Source: Zopfochytrium polystomum (Eukaryota; Chytridiomycota; Chytridiomycetes; Chytridiales; Chytridiaceae). Taken from it: a DNA stretch of 64,000 nt. The notes beneath the pieces are model-generated. The model worked only from the letters and a program-made list of their open reading frames with translations. It ran no database searches and was not told where the DNA came from. The first letter of the stretch is position 1; each line of letters starts with the position of its first letter. Positions 41,044 to 54,094 of the stretch are shown piece after piece. The DNA lies in the NCBI GenBank assembly GCA_025765615.1, contig JAIVFJ010000098.1, positions 62,001-126,000 on the forward strand, written 5' to 3'. The translations under genes were made by a program, and so were the position numbers.

Positions 41044-44000
41044 ATGGCGCCAATGTTCGATGATGATGGCTTATCAAAAGGAACGCGAGTCCCAACGAGC
41101 CCATCAGCCTCTTCCGCCGCACGATCATCTCGCCGCAAGCGCCAAAGCAGTCAAATGTTTCAGTCGATGAAATCTATATCGACGCCGCTACGACCCTCCA
41201 TCGTGGTGGATCTCGGTTTATTGGAACAGGATGGCGGGACGACATTGGGGAAAGTAAAACAGGACCGGACAGTCGCGGACGACGGGCTTGACGAGGATGA
41301 TGATGAGATGCCCAGCGCTCTGTCTTCGACCGTGACTGGATCGACGCTGGGAGAGTCATCAATCCCCACCGACACACCATCATCGTCTTCACCATCTCCG
41401 ACCCCAGACACGAATGCTGCGTCTTCCGCCACTCTGTCGGTGTCGCCAACCAGGAAACTGAAAGAAAAGGCATAATACTCCCATGTCCCATTCTTCCAAT
41501 CCAAAATACTCCACCTTACAGTATACCCTCTCACACAAAGGTCGATGCTGAATTCGACGAGCACTTACGACAGCAGCGCCGAAAGCGCTTGAACTTTCTC
41601 CTTACGCAGGCTGGAACCTACTCTCGGTGGTTGGCGGAGCAGCTGGATCAGCGCCAGAAGGCCCAATTGAAGTCGGACACTTCTGTCCGAAATGGTCGAG
41701 GCGAGGAGCCTGCCAGCCTAGACCAGGAGCTTCCCAAACGTGGGGGTCGTAAGCGAAAAGGTGCTGAAGGCGACGGAGCAGCAGGCCCGTCTCCAGCGAA
41801 TTCGACACGTGCGAAGCGGGCGAAGACAGACAATACGGCTAATCTTCTTGACGCCGCGTCAAACGAGAATGGCGGCTCCTTGGCAGTTGCAACACCAGTG
41901 GTCATTCGATCATCGCACCGCCAGCCAAGTCTTATTAAAAATTGCGTCATGCGAGAGTATCAACTGAGTGGTCTTGACTGGCTGATATCTCTTTGGGAGC
42001 AAGGACTGAACGGCATTCTTGCGGACGAAATGGGACTTGGAAAGGTACTTGTCGAACATCTTCTTTTTCCAGCGTTTCAGCTGACTGGGCTGATACATGC
42101 GGCTAAAACTTTTCGTAAAATTGAAGACTCTTCAAACCATTGCGCTGCTTGCTCACCTGCACGAACAAGGTGTTTGGGGGCCGTTTTTGATTATCGCTCC
42201 CGTAAGCACCCTTACGAACTGGCTATCCGAGATACAAAGGTATTTCTTTGCGTGAGAGGAATTAGTCTTCCTCTGCTAAATACCATTTGAAGATTTGCCC
42301 CGTCTTTGAACGCCATTCTCTACCATGGCACTAAGCAAGAACGCGCCAATCTTCGGGAAAAAAAGATGAGGCGGCTTGATGCAGCGTCATTCCCCATAAT
42401 CATCACAAGTTACAGTATTATTATGAATGATCGTCCATACCTGCAAGTAAGATTCAACTTTGTCATGTTCTTCTGGAGAGCCCAGATGTAAATTGCTGTT
42501 GCCTTCCCCAACAGCGATACAGTTGGAAGTACATCGTGATCGACGAGGGCCATCGCCTCAAGAACATGAACTGCAAACTTATGCGGGAATTAAAGTTCTA
42601 TAGCAGTGCTAATCGCCTTATCTTGTCTGGAACACCCTTGCAAGTTAGGAAATTTTATTTTAAGGTCGTGATGATGGCTCACCCACCCATTCCCAAAATA
42701 CTCGTTTTACAAAAAAAAAAAAAACAAACAAGAATAACCTGGCAGAACTGTGGTCCTTGCTTAACTTCTTGATGCCGGATATTTTTGCAAGCTTAGACGA
42801 CTTTGAGAGCTGGTACGACGTTTCTGCAGCTTCTGCGCTCATGGACGAAATCAATAAGTCAAACTTATCTTGTTCTTGTCAAGGTTTGAGCTCGGCCAAC
42901 TGGATGACGAAAACGCTTCAAAACTGCTTGGAAACGAGTCTACTACCTCGATCGTATCCAATCTGCACGAGATTTTGAAGCCTTTTTTGCTCAGGCGAAT
43001 GAAATCTGAAGGTATCTGGTGTCTGGTCGTTGCACTATGAAGGTACTGATATCGTTCCCGCACCTCAACTCCAGTCGTCTTAGATTTGCCCAAGAAGAAG
43101 GAATATCTTGTATTCGCTCCACTGTCGCCGAAGCAGAAGGAACTGTACGCTGCCTCTATGAGCGGGTTCCGCTCGTTGAGGGACTTCCTTTTACAAAAGA
43201 TCGGTGGAAATGATCAGAATTCTGGGGAGATTGAGGGAAATGACGATAACGAGGAGGTTATTGAAGAGAACGAAGAGACTGTTCTTGGGGATGTGGTAAG
43301 TAAGAAGGCGAACCTCGACGATCACGGTGAGTGCGAGGAGACGGATTGACGGCTCGCGGGTAACTCTTTATCTGTGAATTCTAATTGTATTCTGTTCTGC
43401 CCGACTTCGTTCGATAACAAAGACATGGAGAGCGACAAGGAGAACAAAGCAATGCCCGCCGACTCAACAATGGCAATTACTTTCCGGAAGGAGAAAGGAG
43501 CCGCCTTTGGCGGTAGTGAAGGAGGTGGTCTTCCAGCTCTGAGTGGGAAGGATGTTACGCACACACCGCAAGTTTCTATGGCAGAGTCTTTAAGCCAAGA
43601 AAACGAGACTGGAGTGAGCGAGGACACACTGGAAGTGAGAACCAATGCAACACCACCACGCCGCTCAGCAAGACTTCGAAAGGCAGCTCGGAACGGGGGG
43701 GGCCACAGAAACTCTACGTTCCTGGAGTCCGACGATGATCTATCAGACGACGAGTTTCTTCTGCGAATGGAGTCCATGGTTCGCTCGTCGCCTAAAAAGC
43801 CGACGCTAACCGCAGCGGAACTTAAACGGAACGTCGCTTGTGAGTCCATCTCTTCTCAAACCCGTTATGTAGCCTGACCATTCCGTTCACTTGTGGCCGT
43901 CCATCTCGACCGTTAAGTGCGGCACTTGAACGACCAAAGACTCCACAACGTGATCATTCAGCTCAGAAAAATTTGTAACCATCCTTACATATTCAACATT

Positions 44001-45369
44001 CCGGATTCGGACTGCGAAGAGGACTTTGACCGCCATGCGTCCTTCCATGAAACATCATCTACTTCGCCCTCTTCGAAAGCGAAGTCCAACGCCGTTACCC
44101 CTCGAACCGCTGGCGAACCAGAGTATGACCCCAACACCCCCATCCAACTGCCGGACATTGTCGCCGCGTCGGGCAAAATGCTTCTCCTTGAGCGGATGCT
44201 CCCCCACCTACTCCGCCGGCGGCACAAGGTGCTCATCTTTTCGCAGATGACGACAATGCTCGATATTCTTGCGGACTGGTTCGAGTTCATTAAAGGTTGG
44301 GACTTCTGCAGAATTGATGGCAATGTCTCGGTCGAGGAACGAAGGCGACAGGTTCGGGTTTTCATTATTCCTGCACTCGTTCCCCATTTAATTGTTGCTG
44401 ACGGACTCCTCGTTTGTGACGGGCAAATAACACAGATGGACGAGTTTAACAATAATCCTGACGGGCCAAAACTATTTCTTCTGAGTACCCGGTCTGGAGG
44501 TCTGGGCATAAACTTAACGGCTTCCGACACAGTGATTCTGTACGACTCCGACTGGGTAAGCTGCTTTGAAATTTGCCTATTTTGTCGAACGCCTGTCGCG
44601 ATGCAGACCTCCATCCGCCCCTAACCGCTGCTCGGAAGAACCCGCAATGGGATCTCCAGGCACAAGATCGCGTACACAGAATCGGACAGACAAAGCCCGT
44701 CATCGTATATCGCTTGGTTTCGAGCAACTCCATTGAGAAAAGGATAGTTGACCGTGCCAATAGCAAGCGGAGACTTGAGAAACTCGTTATACATCACTGT
44801 GAGTGTTTGGAGGAGCTTTCGGCCACCAAATTCGCCACCACTTTTGTACCTCAACTTTACTGCCGCAAATTTGCCGTTACTGATCAACTTCGCGCCTGCC
44901 GACCGCCCCTCTTGCCTTTTCAAAATATGCAAATTCAAAAGCTGAGTTCAAGGGAAGCTCCCGGTACTATAAGTCGACGGGTCGTAAGGCCAACCTGAAC
45001 GAGCTCGCGACGCTCTTGTTTGAAGAAGAAAAAGAAGCCTTTGACGCTGCCCCTGCCGGTTCGACTCTGGTGAGCGACGACGACGACGGAGACGGCGAGA
45101 AAGATAGTAAGGGGGAGAAATCGACGAAAAAGGCTGCCAGGAAGAGAAGCACGGGCGAGTCGAAGAAAAGGGAGCCGGGTCGCATGGTCCGAATGGCGGA
45201 TGTCATCAGCGATCGCGACCTGGAGCGACTGCTGGACCGCAGCCCCGCCGTGTTTGAGAAACGTGCAGACAGTGGCGGTGTCGGTGGCAGCGGCAGCGGC
45301 AGCGCCGCGTCCGAAGGGGCCTTTGAAGAGGTGGAAGACGTGGTCGCGGACGAAGACTGTAACGAGTGA
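41044..45369 (+). CDS. SNF2-family ATPase, LSH/HELLS-DDM1-Irc5 type
   Basis: Nuclear ATP-dependent chromatin remodeler; relatives (HELLS/LSH, DDM1, Irc5, MUS-30) act in DNA methylation, heterochromatin and genome stability. Thirteen exons (41044-41469, 41541-42044, 42127-42239, 42293-42446, 42515-42643, 42733-42812, 42884-43011, 43075-43299, 43423-43839, 43918-44351, 44436-44555, 44639-44798, 44942-45369) give 1,105 aa. Motifs: [15 protein letters not shown] (Walker A split by an intron), [10 protein letters not shown] (DEGH box), [42 protein letters not shown]-equivalent [15 protein letters not shown], and [20 protein letters not shown]. The [20 protein letters not shown] block is typical of the LSH branch. 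An acidic insert of about 220 residues separates the two RecA lobes. First intron is read as GC-AG. The C-terminus is acidic with a basic KKAARKRS stretch. Confidence 0.9.
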
Positions 45370-46054
45370 TGGAGAAGCGAGCGATCATATGGCCCAGTGG
45401 GGGGGGAAGGCGGGTGGTGTGGTTTTCCCTCACCTTACGTGATACCCTTCACAACGGGTGCGGACTGTATTTTTATCCCACGTAATTTTTATTTTTTCAC
45501 AGCACCCCTTCGGCTTACCATTCCGTTTTGCTCCATTCCTTTTCTCTTCTCTTCATGGTTGAGGGACACCCCGCATCTCCAAGCTCTTTACTTGAGGTGT
45601 TTCGCAAGAAAATTGGGAAAGGCGCAGGGGGGAATTGAACTTTCATTCGTTGTCGGCGACTGAGAGGTCCCTCCGTCACCCGCCACCCTCTATCTCCGTT
45701 GCTCTTGCTCCTGCTGGAGACTAAATGCAAATGCAAGATTGAAATTTTATTATTGCTCTTGCTCGCTCCCTTTTCTCTGGCTAGCTTATCCTTTCCTCAA
45801 CCAAGGTTCTCGCAAATACCAGAAAAGAGCTAGTGCAGCCGGGAGCAAATTGGACAGCAACTGCTGGGAGCGCGGGATGACAAACAAAAAAAAAAAATAA
45901 TAAAAAAATAAAAATAAAAAAGAAATGGGCCCTCCCCTCACAATTTTGACAGTGAACGAGGAAAACCATAATCAACAACACAAACTCACAAAGGAACCTC
46001 TGCCAAGTTTTTAACATAGCCTTACGAAAGTTGAAACATGCAGAGGGAACATTA
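45370..46054. other. Intergenic
   Basis: Downstream of the SNF2 gene; A/T-rich with an A-tract at 45,886-45,922. No gene seen. Confidence 0.6.
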
Positions 46055-46330
46055 ATGGTGTGAGACTTTACTCACTCCTTTGACGCTCAGAGGTCGAGAC
46101 CAACAAATAATATCCTAAAACCAAGTTAATCGGGGCTGTTGTCTATCGGCGTTTTTTAACCCACCGCTTGCCCAGTAGAGTCCATGAAATATCCCCTCTC
46201 ATCAGCAAAGCGTGAAGAATCAGAGGTACACTCTGGGTATGGATGCAACAGCTGCACGGTTTTTGCCATGTAGCAAGAAACAAAGCTGCAGAAGGACTTG
46301 AGAGGGGGTCATTTTTATCTGCCAGACTCT
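46055..46330. mobile_element. Truncated copy of the TGTGAGACT repeat family
   Basis: Begins TGTGAGACTTTACTCACTCC, matching the first bases of the element at 32,142 (TGTGAGACTATACTCACTCC), and continues with GGGCTGTTGTCT, TTGCCCAGT and TTTTTATCT blocks in the same order. Diverged and cut short at about 46,330; no right end is seen. Confidence 0.65.
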
Positions 46331-46744
46331 AGATTTGTCCATTATGTTACAAATCCATGACTGGAATGCGGACAGTGCTGTCGGTTGGGTGGTTCCATTG
46401 AAGGGCTTTTGGCATGATGATAGTGACTGCAGGGAGACAGACGCAAAGCCCTGTCGTGCTGCTGGATCACCGGCCAAAGCCTTCTGTTTTTGAAGAGGTA
46501 CACTCTCTCTTTCCAGGACCACGATGTCGACACATCATCAGTCGCACACTCGGACCGAACGGAAATCCCATCGTGCCAAATGCTGACCAGTCTAACGGAG
46601 GCCAGATATATATTTATTTGCGGTGCCAAAAGGGTGCTCATTGACCCCCATGCCCCCCCACCCCGACTTCCCCCATTCCCTCCCTTAGCGACGACTCCCT
46701 CACCGCCGCACCCAAACCACAAGGGTGGTGGAGGGAATCAGTAA
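46331..46744. other. Intergenic, 3' side of Itc1-like gene
   Basis: No gene recognised; C-rich stretch at 46,650-46,730 just after the minus-strand stop codon. Confidence 0.5.
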
Positions 46745-49700
46745 TCATAAGTCAAACCAGTCGTTCACGTAAAGCATGTGAGGAAGCGTCCTCGCCGTCG
46801 TCGTCGTCGTCGTCTTTGACTTTGCCTTTGCAGCCCCGGCCGCCGCCGCCTCGCCGTCGCTCGTCTTGGTGTCATTGTCCGTCTCCGGCGTGGGGTATCC
46901 TTCCAAGTACTGAAGGTGGTTTTTTATCAGGGGAGGACAACAGTCAAAACCTAAAAAAAGACCCTCCAAAAAAGGAAAGATCAACGCTTGAAACAGCCAA
47001 AAACCAACCTGCTGACGGCATCGCATGCCAAACTCGAGCGGCTCACGGATTCGCTCGATTCCTTGAATTAGATCGGATTCCCGGATGCCGCGCGGGTCAA
47101 GCCACCGCAGAAGCGTTTCCAGCTTGTGGAGGTGCGGGGGAGAACGGATGGAGGGAGAGAAAGTTATATTAGCCCATTACAGAACCCGCACTTCATACAC
47201 GAACCTTCTCCGGTGAATCGACGGCCGCCCAGCGCGTCGCAAGACCCCGTTCCAACATCTCCTCTCCAGGCACCATCTGAACCTCCTCGACAAGAAGAAG
47301 ACCAGTCCCCCACTCCAGCGTCTCAAAGTACCGGACCACATCCTGTGCCGCGGACCTGTCGGCGTCTGCCGAGTCCTCGGCAGCTTTCGCTGCCGCCTTG
47401 TTCGACACCACCGCGCCGGCGCCGGGGGACGATAGAGCCTTGTCGCCGGCCGGTGGGACGACGTGCGACGTGCCCAGGTTGTGGTCCAGCCACCAATACC
47501 TTCGTGAATGCCGGTCGCGCCCGATGCAGCTTACTCGGGAGGTTCCGATACAAAACAGGAGCTCGGCCTCGAGCGCTGCGCGCCGTAGGGTCAGTGCGCG
47601 CTCCGCTTCGTCCTGCTTTCGCCGCTCCTACGATTTTTACCAAAACCACCAAAGCGTCAGTCTCACCAGGTAGCTCCAGCCAAAAGCGGCCCTCCTTACC
47701 TCCTGCGCCCGCTTGTGCTCTCGTTGCTCCTGCCGTTGTCTATTTTGCTCTGCTTTCTTGAGCCTTTCAGCTTCGCGTTTCCGCTGGGTATCTTCCCGCA
47801 GCTTCTTCAACCGAAGGCTTGTGCTATTCCGCCTGTGACATTGGTGGTGGTAGTAGTGACGGTGAGGACTAAACATATACCAATCAATAAAATAGGACAT
47901 TCAAAGACTTACAGCAAGTCCGCATCATAGACCTCTTCCTTCTGCTTCTGCGCTTCGGCCAGGGCAGCCTCCTCCTCTGCAGCCTTTTCCGCAAGGAGTC
48001 GCTCTTTTTCCTTTTCCTCCAATTCGGACCGGGCGGATTCCCTTCAAAGAGCCAAAGAGGTGGACAAACCGTGAGAACGTCAAACAGATTTAGATGATCA
48101 TCGAAAGAGACAGTTCGCGGGCCCCAGCTCCCAAATAAACTTACAGATCCTTAAACTCTTTCAACATGTCCTTCAGCTCTTTCCGAATATCTGCAATGCG
48201 ATCGATGCTTGCTTCGACCGACTCCTTGACCAGAGACGCCGATTGCCCAAGCTCTTCCACTATCGCGTGCAAGATTGACAGACGATCGATCGCAGAGATG
48301 TTCAGAAACCCGCGTGACGCTGTTTTTATCAATATCTCGACTTCGACGGGATGATCTTGAATGCCTTTCGACGCCCCGGCACCTCTCGCAGACTGACCGC
48401 CACTGCCGAGTCCTCCACCCCGACGGCGGCCACCGCCACCAGACCCGGCTGTTGCTGGCAGGCCCGGGCCAGAAGACGTTGTCGGAGTCATCGGAAAGGG
48501 CTCCGGGGTGTTGCCAACAGATGATCCAAGCGCATTTGCCGCCCGCCCGTTCGTAGCAACTTCGAGTTCGCCCGCTCCGCGTGTCCGGCTTGCACGAGCA
48601 GTCGAGCCACGGCCCTTTGGCGACGGTGCGCACGAGCTGTGATCATCCTTGTAGTCCATGTCACCGGCGTCCCCGTCTGGGGCTGGGACGACATCTTCAG
48701 TGTATTCACCAAAGTCGTCGCCAAAATCGTTGTCGTAATCTTCGCGGTAGGTGCTGATTTTTTGGCGCTTGCGACTGCTACGTCTTTCCCCACCGCCATT
48801 CATGCCAGGCTCTGGCTTCTGTTCAGCTGGCTCGGGTGGGCGCCGCTTACGCAACTTCGACGCTACTCCCTCCACCGCTGAAGACGAATTCGGGTCGGCA
48901 CTCTCCAAGGGCTGTCCACTGCTCATCGGAACGTCTCCAGCGGCACCGTTCGCGACACCAGCACTAGGCTCGCCCCCGTTGGGTAATGCAGAATCCATGG
49001 AGACGTCTCCCGCTAGTTCAGCACTTTCGTGCTCCGTCGTTCCGTTGACTGTTGCTTCTATTTTCTCCGACACTGTTCCGCCGTTTTCTGTTGATGGTTT
49101 TGAAGCATCCGCGATTTCGGCGTTTTGTGGGGCGACCTCCTCCATCTTGGCTTCACCGCTCAACTCCTCGAGGCAAACAAGTGCCGACAGAATCGACCAT
49201 CGTTGCGCCTCGAGGCGGCCGGAAAAGTCCACGTCCTTTAGGAAGCCAATGAGTGCAACTTCCCACGCTCGTAACCGCTGGTCGCGACTTTTATCCTTCT
49301 TATCTGTTGCCCATCGTCCTGGATACCAGCGATACCATTGGTCGATGCAGACTGTCTCGACTTCCGATAGTTTGTGATAGTATTTCGCAAACTTGGCTTC
49401 AAAGCTGCCATCCGAGTGCATGGCCACTGCAGCTTCGGAGTCATCTGAGGCGGGCGGACTGAGTAAACGAGAAGAAGCGGTTCCTGATGATAGTTTGGTC
49501 GCAAACTCGCGGCAGGCCAGATGCATAAGCGATCCAAACACTTCAGCAAGCAGCGGGCTCGTGGGATGAGATGGTGAAAGTGACTGCAAGAAATCGTGAA
49601 AGTTCATGGGATAGAGTTTAAGTTGTTTCCTGAGTAACAGATCAGTAAGAAACCAATAACAAAGACACTGCTAAAGCGATCCTACCCAAAGGTAACCATG

Positions 49701-51269
49701 AAGTCCCAGACCATCAGCGCACCATGAAGGTCGTCGGGGCGGATCGGTGCAAAATCGCTCACGAAGCCAGGATCCTGAGGATATGGGACTCCGTCATCGT
49801 CGATGAGGGGTCGCGGGGCACGCGTTGGCAACTCCTCGTCAGGTATTGGGAATGTAATCGGCTGCGGTTCCTCTGGTACGAACAAAAATAAAAAAAGGGA
49901 AAGCGCGTTAAAAATCGTTCGCTGGAGGTGCGAAAAACGTAAAAATTACCTGGCTCGTCAATTTTTAATCGCCGGCCCTGTCAAACAAAAGCAATCATAA
50001 GCGTCGTAAATATCTTTACGGGCCGAGATGCATACCCGTCGCTTTTTATCCTGAGCAGAAGCCGCGGCTGAGAGAGGAGAGTCTGGTGGCGTGACCGCGA
50101 TTTTCCACTTTAGGCAGAGATCCTTCTACAGTAGGTCAAACGCGCAAGCAAAGAAACCCCGATCAGCAAATCGTGCGCATTCTACGGCTCGGCATCCGCG
50201 CGTCTGAGCCCAAAACTGATTCCAATTACCTTGACAATCCATGGCGCTCCAGCCCACACCTCTCGCGTCGTGCTCTCCTTTATAAACGTTTTGAAGTTTG
50301 CCTTCGACAAAACCTTCTTGTTTCTCCTCATCCTTTCCTTTGAGATTACGTAGCGCAGCTGAAAGCCGCCGCCTTCCTCCGCTGAAAGAATCCGCCCAGA
50401 CCACGTGCAAAGCATGACCACGTACAAATCGATACTCCTGCCTTCCGGAATGGGCTGCCCATTGAAAAAGACCTCGTCGTAAGACTCCTCCTCCTGGTCC
50501 GGGCCGGGCGGCAAAATCTGAATGATCCGACCGTTGCACGCAATCCCACCAATTTCAAACGAAACGAGCTCGTCCTTTGAAGGATTTTCGTTGAAGTACT
50601 CGTAAACGTAGTCCGTGAGCGTCGCGAGAGACATTTTGCCTGCAAAGAGAATTGTTTGACACGGTCAACGCTCGACTTTCTCTTCCCTTCATGTGAATCT
50701 TACTTCCATGCATCATCTCCAACGCCTTCTTCTGCCAAATCTTTGGGAACTTGGCGTATTTCGCGTTGCGGCACTGCTCCTCGCTCTCCAAGGCTTGCTG
50801 AAACGTCAATCCTGTCTTGCCCGAGTTCTCGCACATAAATATCGGCTTCCGGTAGACGTAACATCGATTGAAGTAGGATCTTCAAAGGTGGGTGAACAAG
50901 TGGGAGCACGAACGGGGCGGTAGAGGAATGAGAAGCGACGGGTCAGGACTAGTTTGCATGATTTGCAACAGATCGCGTCGAAATCACGGAGAGGTCCGCA
51001 ACTCTCCGCAACTGTCCAGCGATTGCGAAAAAAGCGCTCCGATCGGACGGAGCAAGCAGATCGATCGAGCTGCCAAAGCCGAGCAGACCGGGTGTGGCGC
51101 GCGAAAGGAGAAAATGAGACGGAAGCGCAACTCACTCGTAATTGAGAAAGATCTCTCCCGAGAAAGGAATGTAAAAAACCTCTGCATCCTTCCCGAGCGC
51201 CTTGATTTGGTCACGGCTCACTGGAGGTATCGGCTCGAGCGGCTGCTTGGTGGTCTGCAGCAGCGGCAT
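46745..51269 (-). CDS. ITC1: Itc1/ACF1-like ISWI-complex subunit (WAC-DDT-WHIM)
   Basis: About 12 exons, roughly 1,160 aa. The start at 51,269 gives MPLLQTTKQPLEP, AEVFYIPFSGEIFLNYE and FMCENSGKTGLTFQQALESE, the WAC domain (about 1-105). After a conserved middle ending WAGAPWIVK comes the DDT domain (about 330-400), LHGALMVWDFMVTFGKQLKL, split by an intron at 49,686-49,640. WHIM1-like sequence (LSILHAIVEELGQSASLVKE) and a charged coiled coil follow at about 785-930. The WHIM3-like motif IGRDRHSRRYWWLDHN is at about 955, with GTGLLLVEEVQ. In yeast and animals this partner pairs with ISWI ATPase to space nucleosomes, and the WHIM region contacts linker DNA. The ISWI partner itself is not in this window. 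The gene converges on the LSH-type SNF2 gene. Confidence 0.87.
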
Positions 51270-51626
51270 TGCAGAGCGCACAAACGGCGAGCCTCACGAG
51301 TGTCCTCTGTCAGATGGAATGCAATACTTGATAATCGAAGATGAGTAGGTGGAGGGGGCGCGGTTGCCGGGGTGTGGAGCGATGGATAGGCACTTTTCAG
51401 AAAGAATGGATCAGCGAGAATGGATCTAATCGCGGCCAGGGGTGAATGAGTGACGGGTAATCCGGTGTCACGATGGAGGATGGGGTGTATTCGAGCTGAG
51501 GAAAGGAGGAAAGGAGGAGGGGGGAGGGGGGGAGTGCAGCAAGGACGACAGGCCACGCCCTCAAGTCCCAATAGCGTCCGACGGCCAATGCGATCTGTGC
51601 CTACTCACCACTCGTTTTTGAGATTG

Positions 51627-51657
<31 letters not shown>

Positions 51658-51807
51658 GGTTTGCGCGGCCTCTACCTCGCCTACGATTTTTTTTCGAGGG
51701 GGGGTCAGCGGCTCGTGCTACTGTTTGCTGCTGCTGCTTCTGCTGCCGGTGCTGCCGGTGCTGCTGTTGCTACTGCCTGCCTTGTTTTCGTCGACTTTGT
51801 CGTCGAG

Positions 51808-51838
<31 letters not shown>

Positions 51839-52072
51839 GTTGGTGTCGCAGTTTTTGCCACACCGTTGGGGTCGCCCCGTTCGCCGATAGGGCTGTCCTC
51901 GCTGGGCAATGGCTCGATGTGTTGTGTGTGTGGATGGGGTTGTTGTGTTGTTGTTGTGTGTGCGCTGGGTGTTTTTTTTTTTTCGGCTGGGGAGAATAAT
52001 ATAATTCGCTCGCTCACTCTCTCTGCCCCTCTCTCTCTCTCTCCCTCTCTCGCTAACAAACGCAATGCCCAT

Positions 52073-52107
<35 letters not shown>

Positions 52108-52760
52108 CCCCCCCTCAAACTCTTGTCACAAATCGGAAAGGGCGGAGGCTGAAAAATGTAACGCCTTCGCGGAAAAGAAAAAAAAAAGGCAGGGAAAAAG
52201 AGAAAAATCGCGCGAGAGGGCACCCACCCTTCCCCCTTGGCACACACACACTAGGCGGGGTACATCGACTCCGCAAGCACGCGCATCTTCGTTTTCTAGT
52301 CATTGAAGCCGAACCTTTCCAAGCCAACCGCAAATTCATCGTCCTGCTGCTGCCGATTCGCTCCGCACATTCCAAACCCCGCTCCTCCGGCGTGTCCCGT
52401 AAATCCAGTTTCTTTCGACAAACAAGCCTCCCTCGTGTTTCAGAAAAGAGAGAGAAAGAAAGAAAGAAAACGAAGAAAACAAACCAAACAAAGCACGGAG
52501 CCCACGCAGACACGAGCAGAGGGCGGTGTAAAGGAAGGGACATTGGCTCCGAGAAACAGAAAGAAAGAGCTTAGGAGGTCGCTGGAAAGCCTCCCCTCCC
52601 GCCTGCCTGCCTGCCTGCCTGTGTGCCCACCTCCGGCTGTGATTTGGGGGGAAAAGAGCGAGAAGGGAGGGGGGTGTGAAGTAAAAACCGGTCGAAAACG
52701 CAACGCTGCAAAGGCGCGTGTGTTGCCTCTTTTTTTGCTTTTGGTGTTTTTTCTTTTTAC
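51270..52760. other. Divergent intergenic region; low-complexity tracts
   Basis: T-runs at 51,630-51,657 and 52,077-52,107, GTCGTC repeats at 51,790-51,840, GT/TG-rich sequence near 51,920-51,965 and (CT)n at 52,017-52,045. The minus frame 52,065-51,718 contains an Asp10 run and Ser/Thr-rich end that could be coding, but I see no domain or splice partner. No gene called. Confidence 0.5.
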
Positions 52761-52898
52761 ATGGACCACCCGGCGAGTCGGTCCGCCCCAAACAAGGCCG
52801 TGTTGTGCTTCGACGCGAGCGACCACGCGTCGCGGCGGCGCTTCCCGTCGAGGTACCGCATACTGGTGGTGGGGAAGTGGACGGAATGCTACAGGTGA
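52761..52898 (+). CDS. Candidate 45-codon small ORF, strong codon bias
   Basis: ATG to TGA, 45 aa, starting MDHPASRSAPNKAVLC and ending VVGKWTECYR. It is a sharply GC-rich island between AT-rich simple sequence and the minus-strand thioesterase stop (52,978). Counting by hand, 41 of 45 codons end in G or C in this frame, as in undoubted genes nearby and unlike the other frames. TACAG|GTGAGA at its end could instead be a splice donor, so this may be one exon of a longer gene. No homologue recognised. Confidence 0.35.
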   Translation: MDHPASRSAPNKAVLCFDASDHASRRRFPSRYRILVVGKWTECYR

Positions 52899-52977
52899 GA
52901 CCCCGACATACACAAGAAGCGGGGGTAAAAGAAAACCAAAAGAAAAAACGTTTCCGATAGACTCAGGGAGCCAAGCC

Positions 52978-54094
52978 TCACCTCTCGTCGTAGCTCCTCG
53001 GCAGCACCCTCCTCAACCCGCCCTCGGGGCACACAAACGTGAACCAAAACTCGTTGCTCAGCTCCCTCCTCCCGCTCAGAGGGTCGACGACCTCCGCACG
53101 CACCTTGACGATCAAGCTCTTTGCCGGCGCGCCCTTTGCGTACGTCACCTCGCTCGTCAGCGCCAGCAGAGACCCGATCGGCACCGGCCGCCGGAACGAA
53201 ATGTCGTCCAACGACACAAAGTACACCCGCTTCCCCGCGTACAGCAGCGACGTCGCGTGCGCGAGTTGGTACCCGAGCCGCATCAGGTACCCGCCGAATA
53301 TGTTGTTGTGGATGTTGCGGTCCTGCGGTTGGCACTGCACCAGCGTTTGTTGCACTGTGTCTTTCATCCAGATCACCGTGTCCGGCATGTGGTACGCGGG
53401 GTCGAGGTAGTTGCGGTATTCGAGGTAGAGGTCGTGCACGAGGAGCATCTTTGGAAGAAAGAGGTTGTTTGTGCGAGGATGCAGGGATGCGAGGGATTCG
53501 AAATCGTCGTTACTTTCGTAACGACAAAAAAGTAGTCTCCATGGAATAATACCTCTTCGGCGCTTGGGGGTCGACGCGCCAGGGAGGTTTGGACCGCAAC
53601 CTGCTTGCGTGCTTTCTGCTCTGAATGCGCGAAAGAAAAAGCGACATGAGAAACAGAAGTGAAACAAACGAAGATATTTTATGAGTCTCGCTGTACCCGC
53701 CGCGAGCCTAAAGAGCCGCCTCTCCTCGTCCGTCTCGAGTTTCAGCTGGTTGATCGGCGTGGCCTTGCCCGTGATGGGGTCCCTGGCGACCATGGTGAAC
53801 TTTGCGGCCAGGATGGGCTTCCGGTCGGTCGAGGGCGGCTGCTGGGGCGGGGTTGCGGAAGAAACGTCGTATGCGTGTCCGCCGCCGCCGTTGGAGAGCA
53901 GGGCGGCGATGCGCTCGGTGCCGGCGGTGTTGTCGAGGAACTTACCGTTGATGGTGGGGTTGGTCGAGAGGACCTCCTTGGGCACGCCCGACGGGAGCGT
54001 CTCCATCTTGATGGAAATCTCCATCGACGACGTGCCGACGTCTGATTTCTCGTTTCATATTTTTGTTTCACGGGTTTTTTTGGCAGGGTTGGAT

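Noticed and set aside
52303..53535. 410-codon plus-strand open frame
   Set aside because: Runs through simple sequence and antisense to the thioesterase exons, whose family motifs are clear on the minus strand; Arg/Pro/His-rich shadow of a GC-rich gene.
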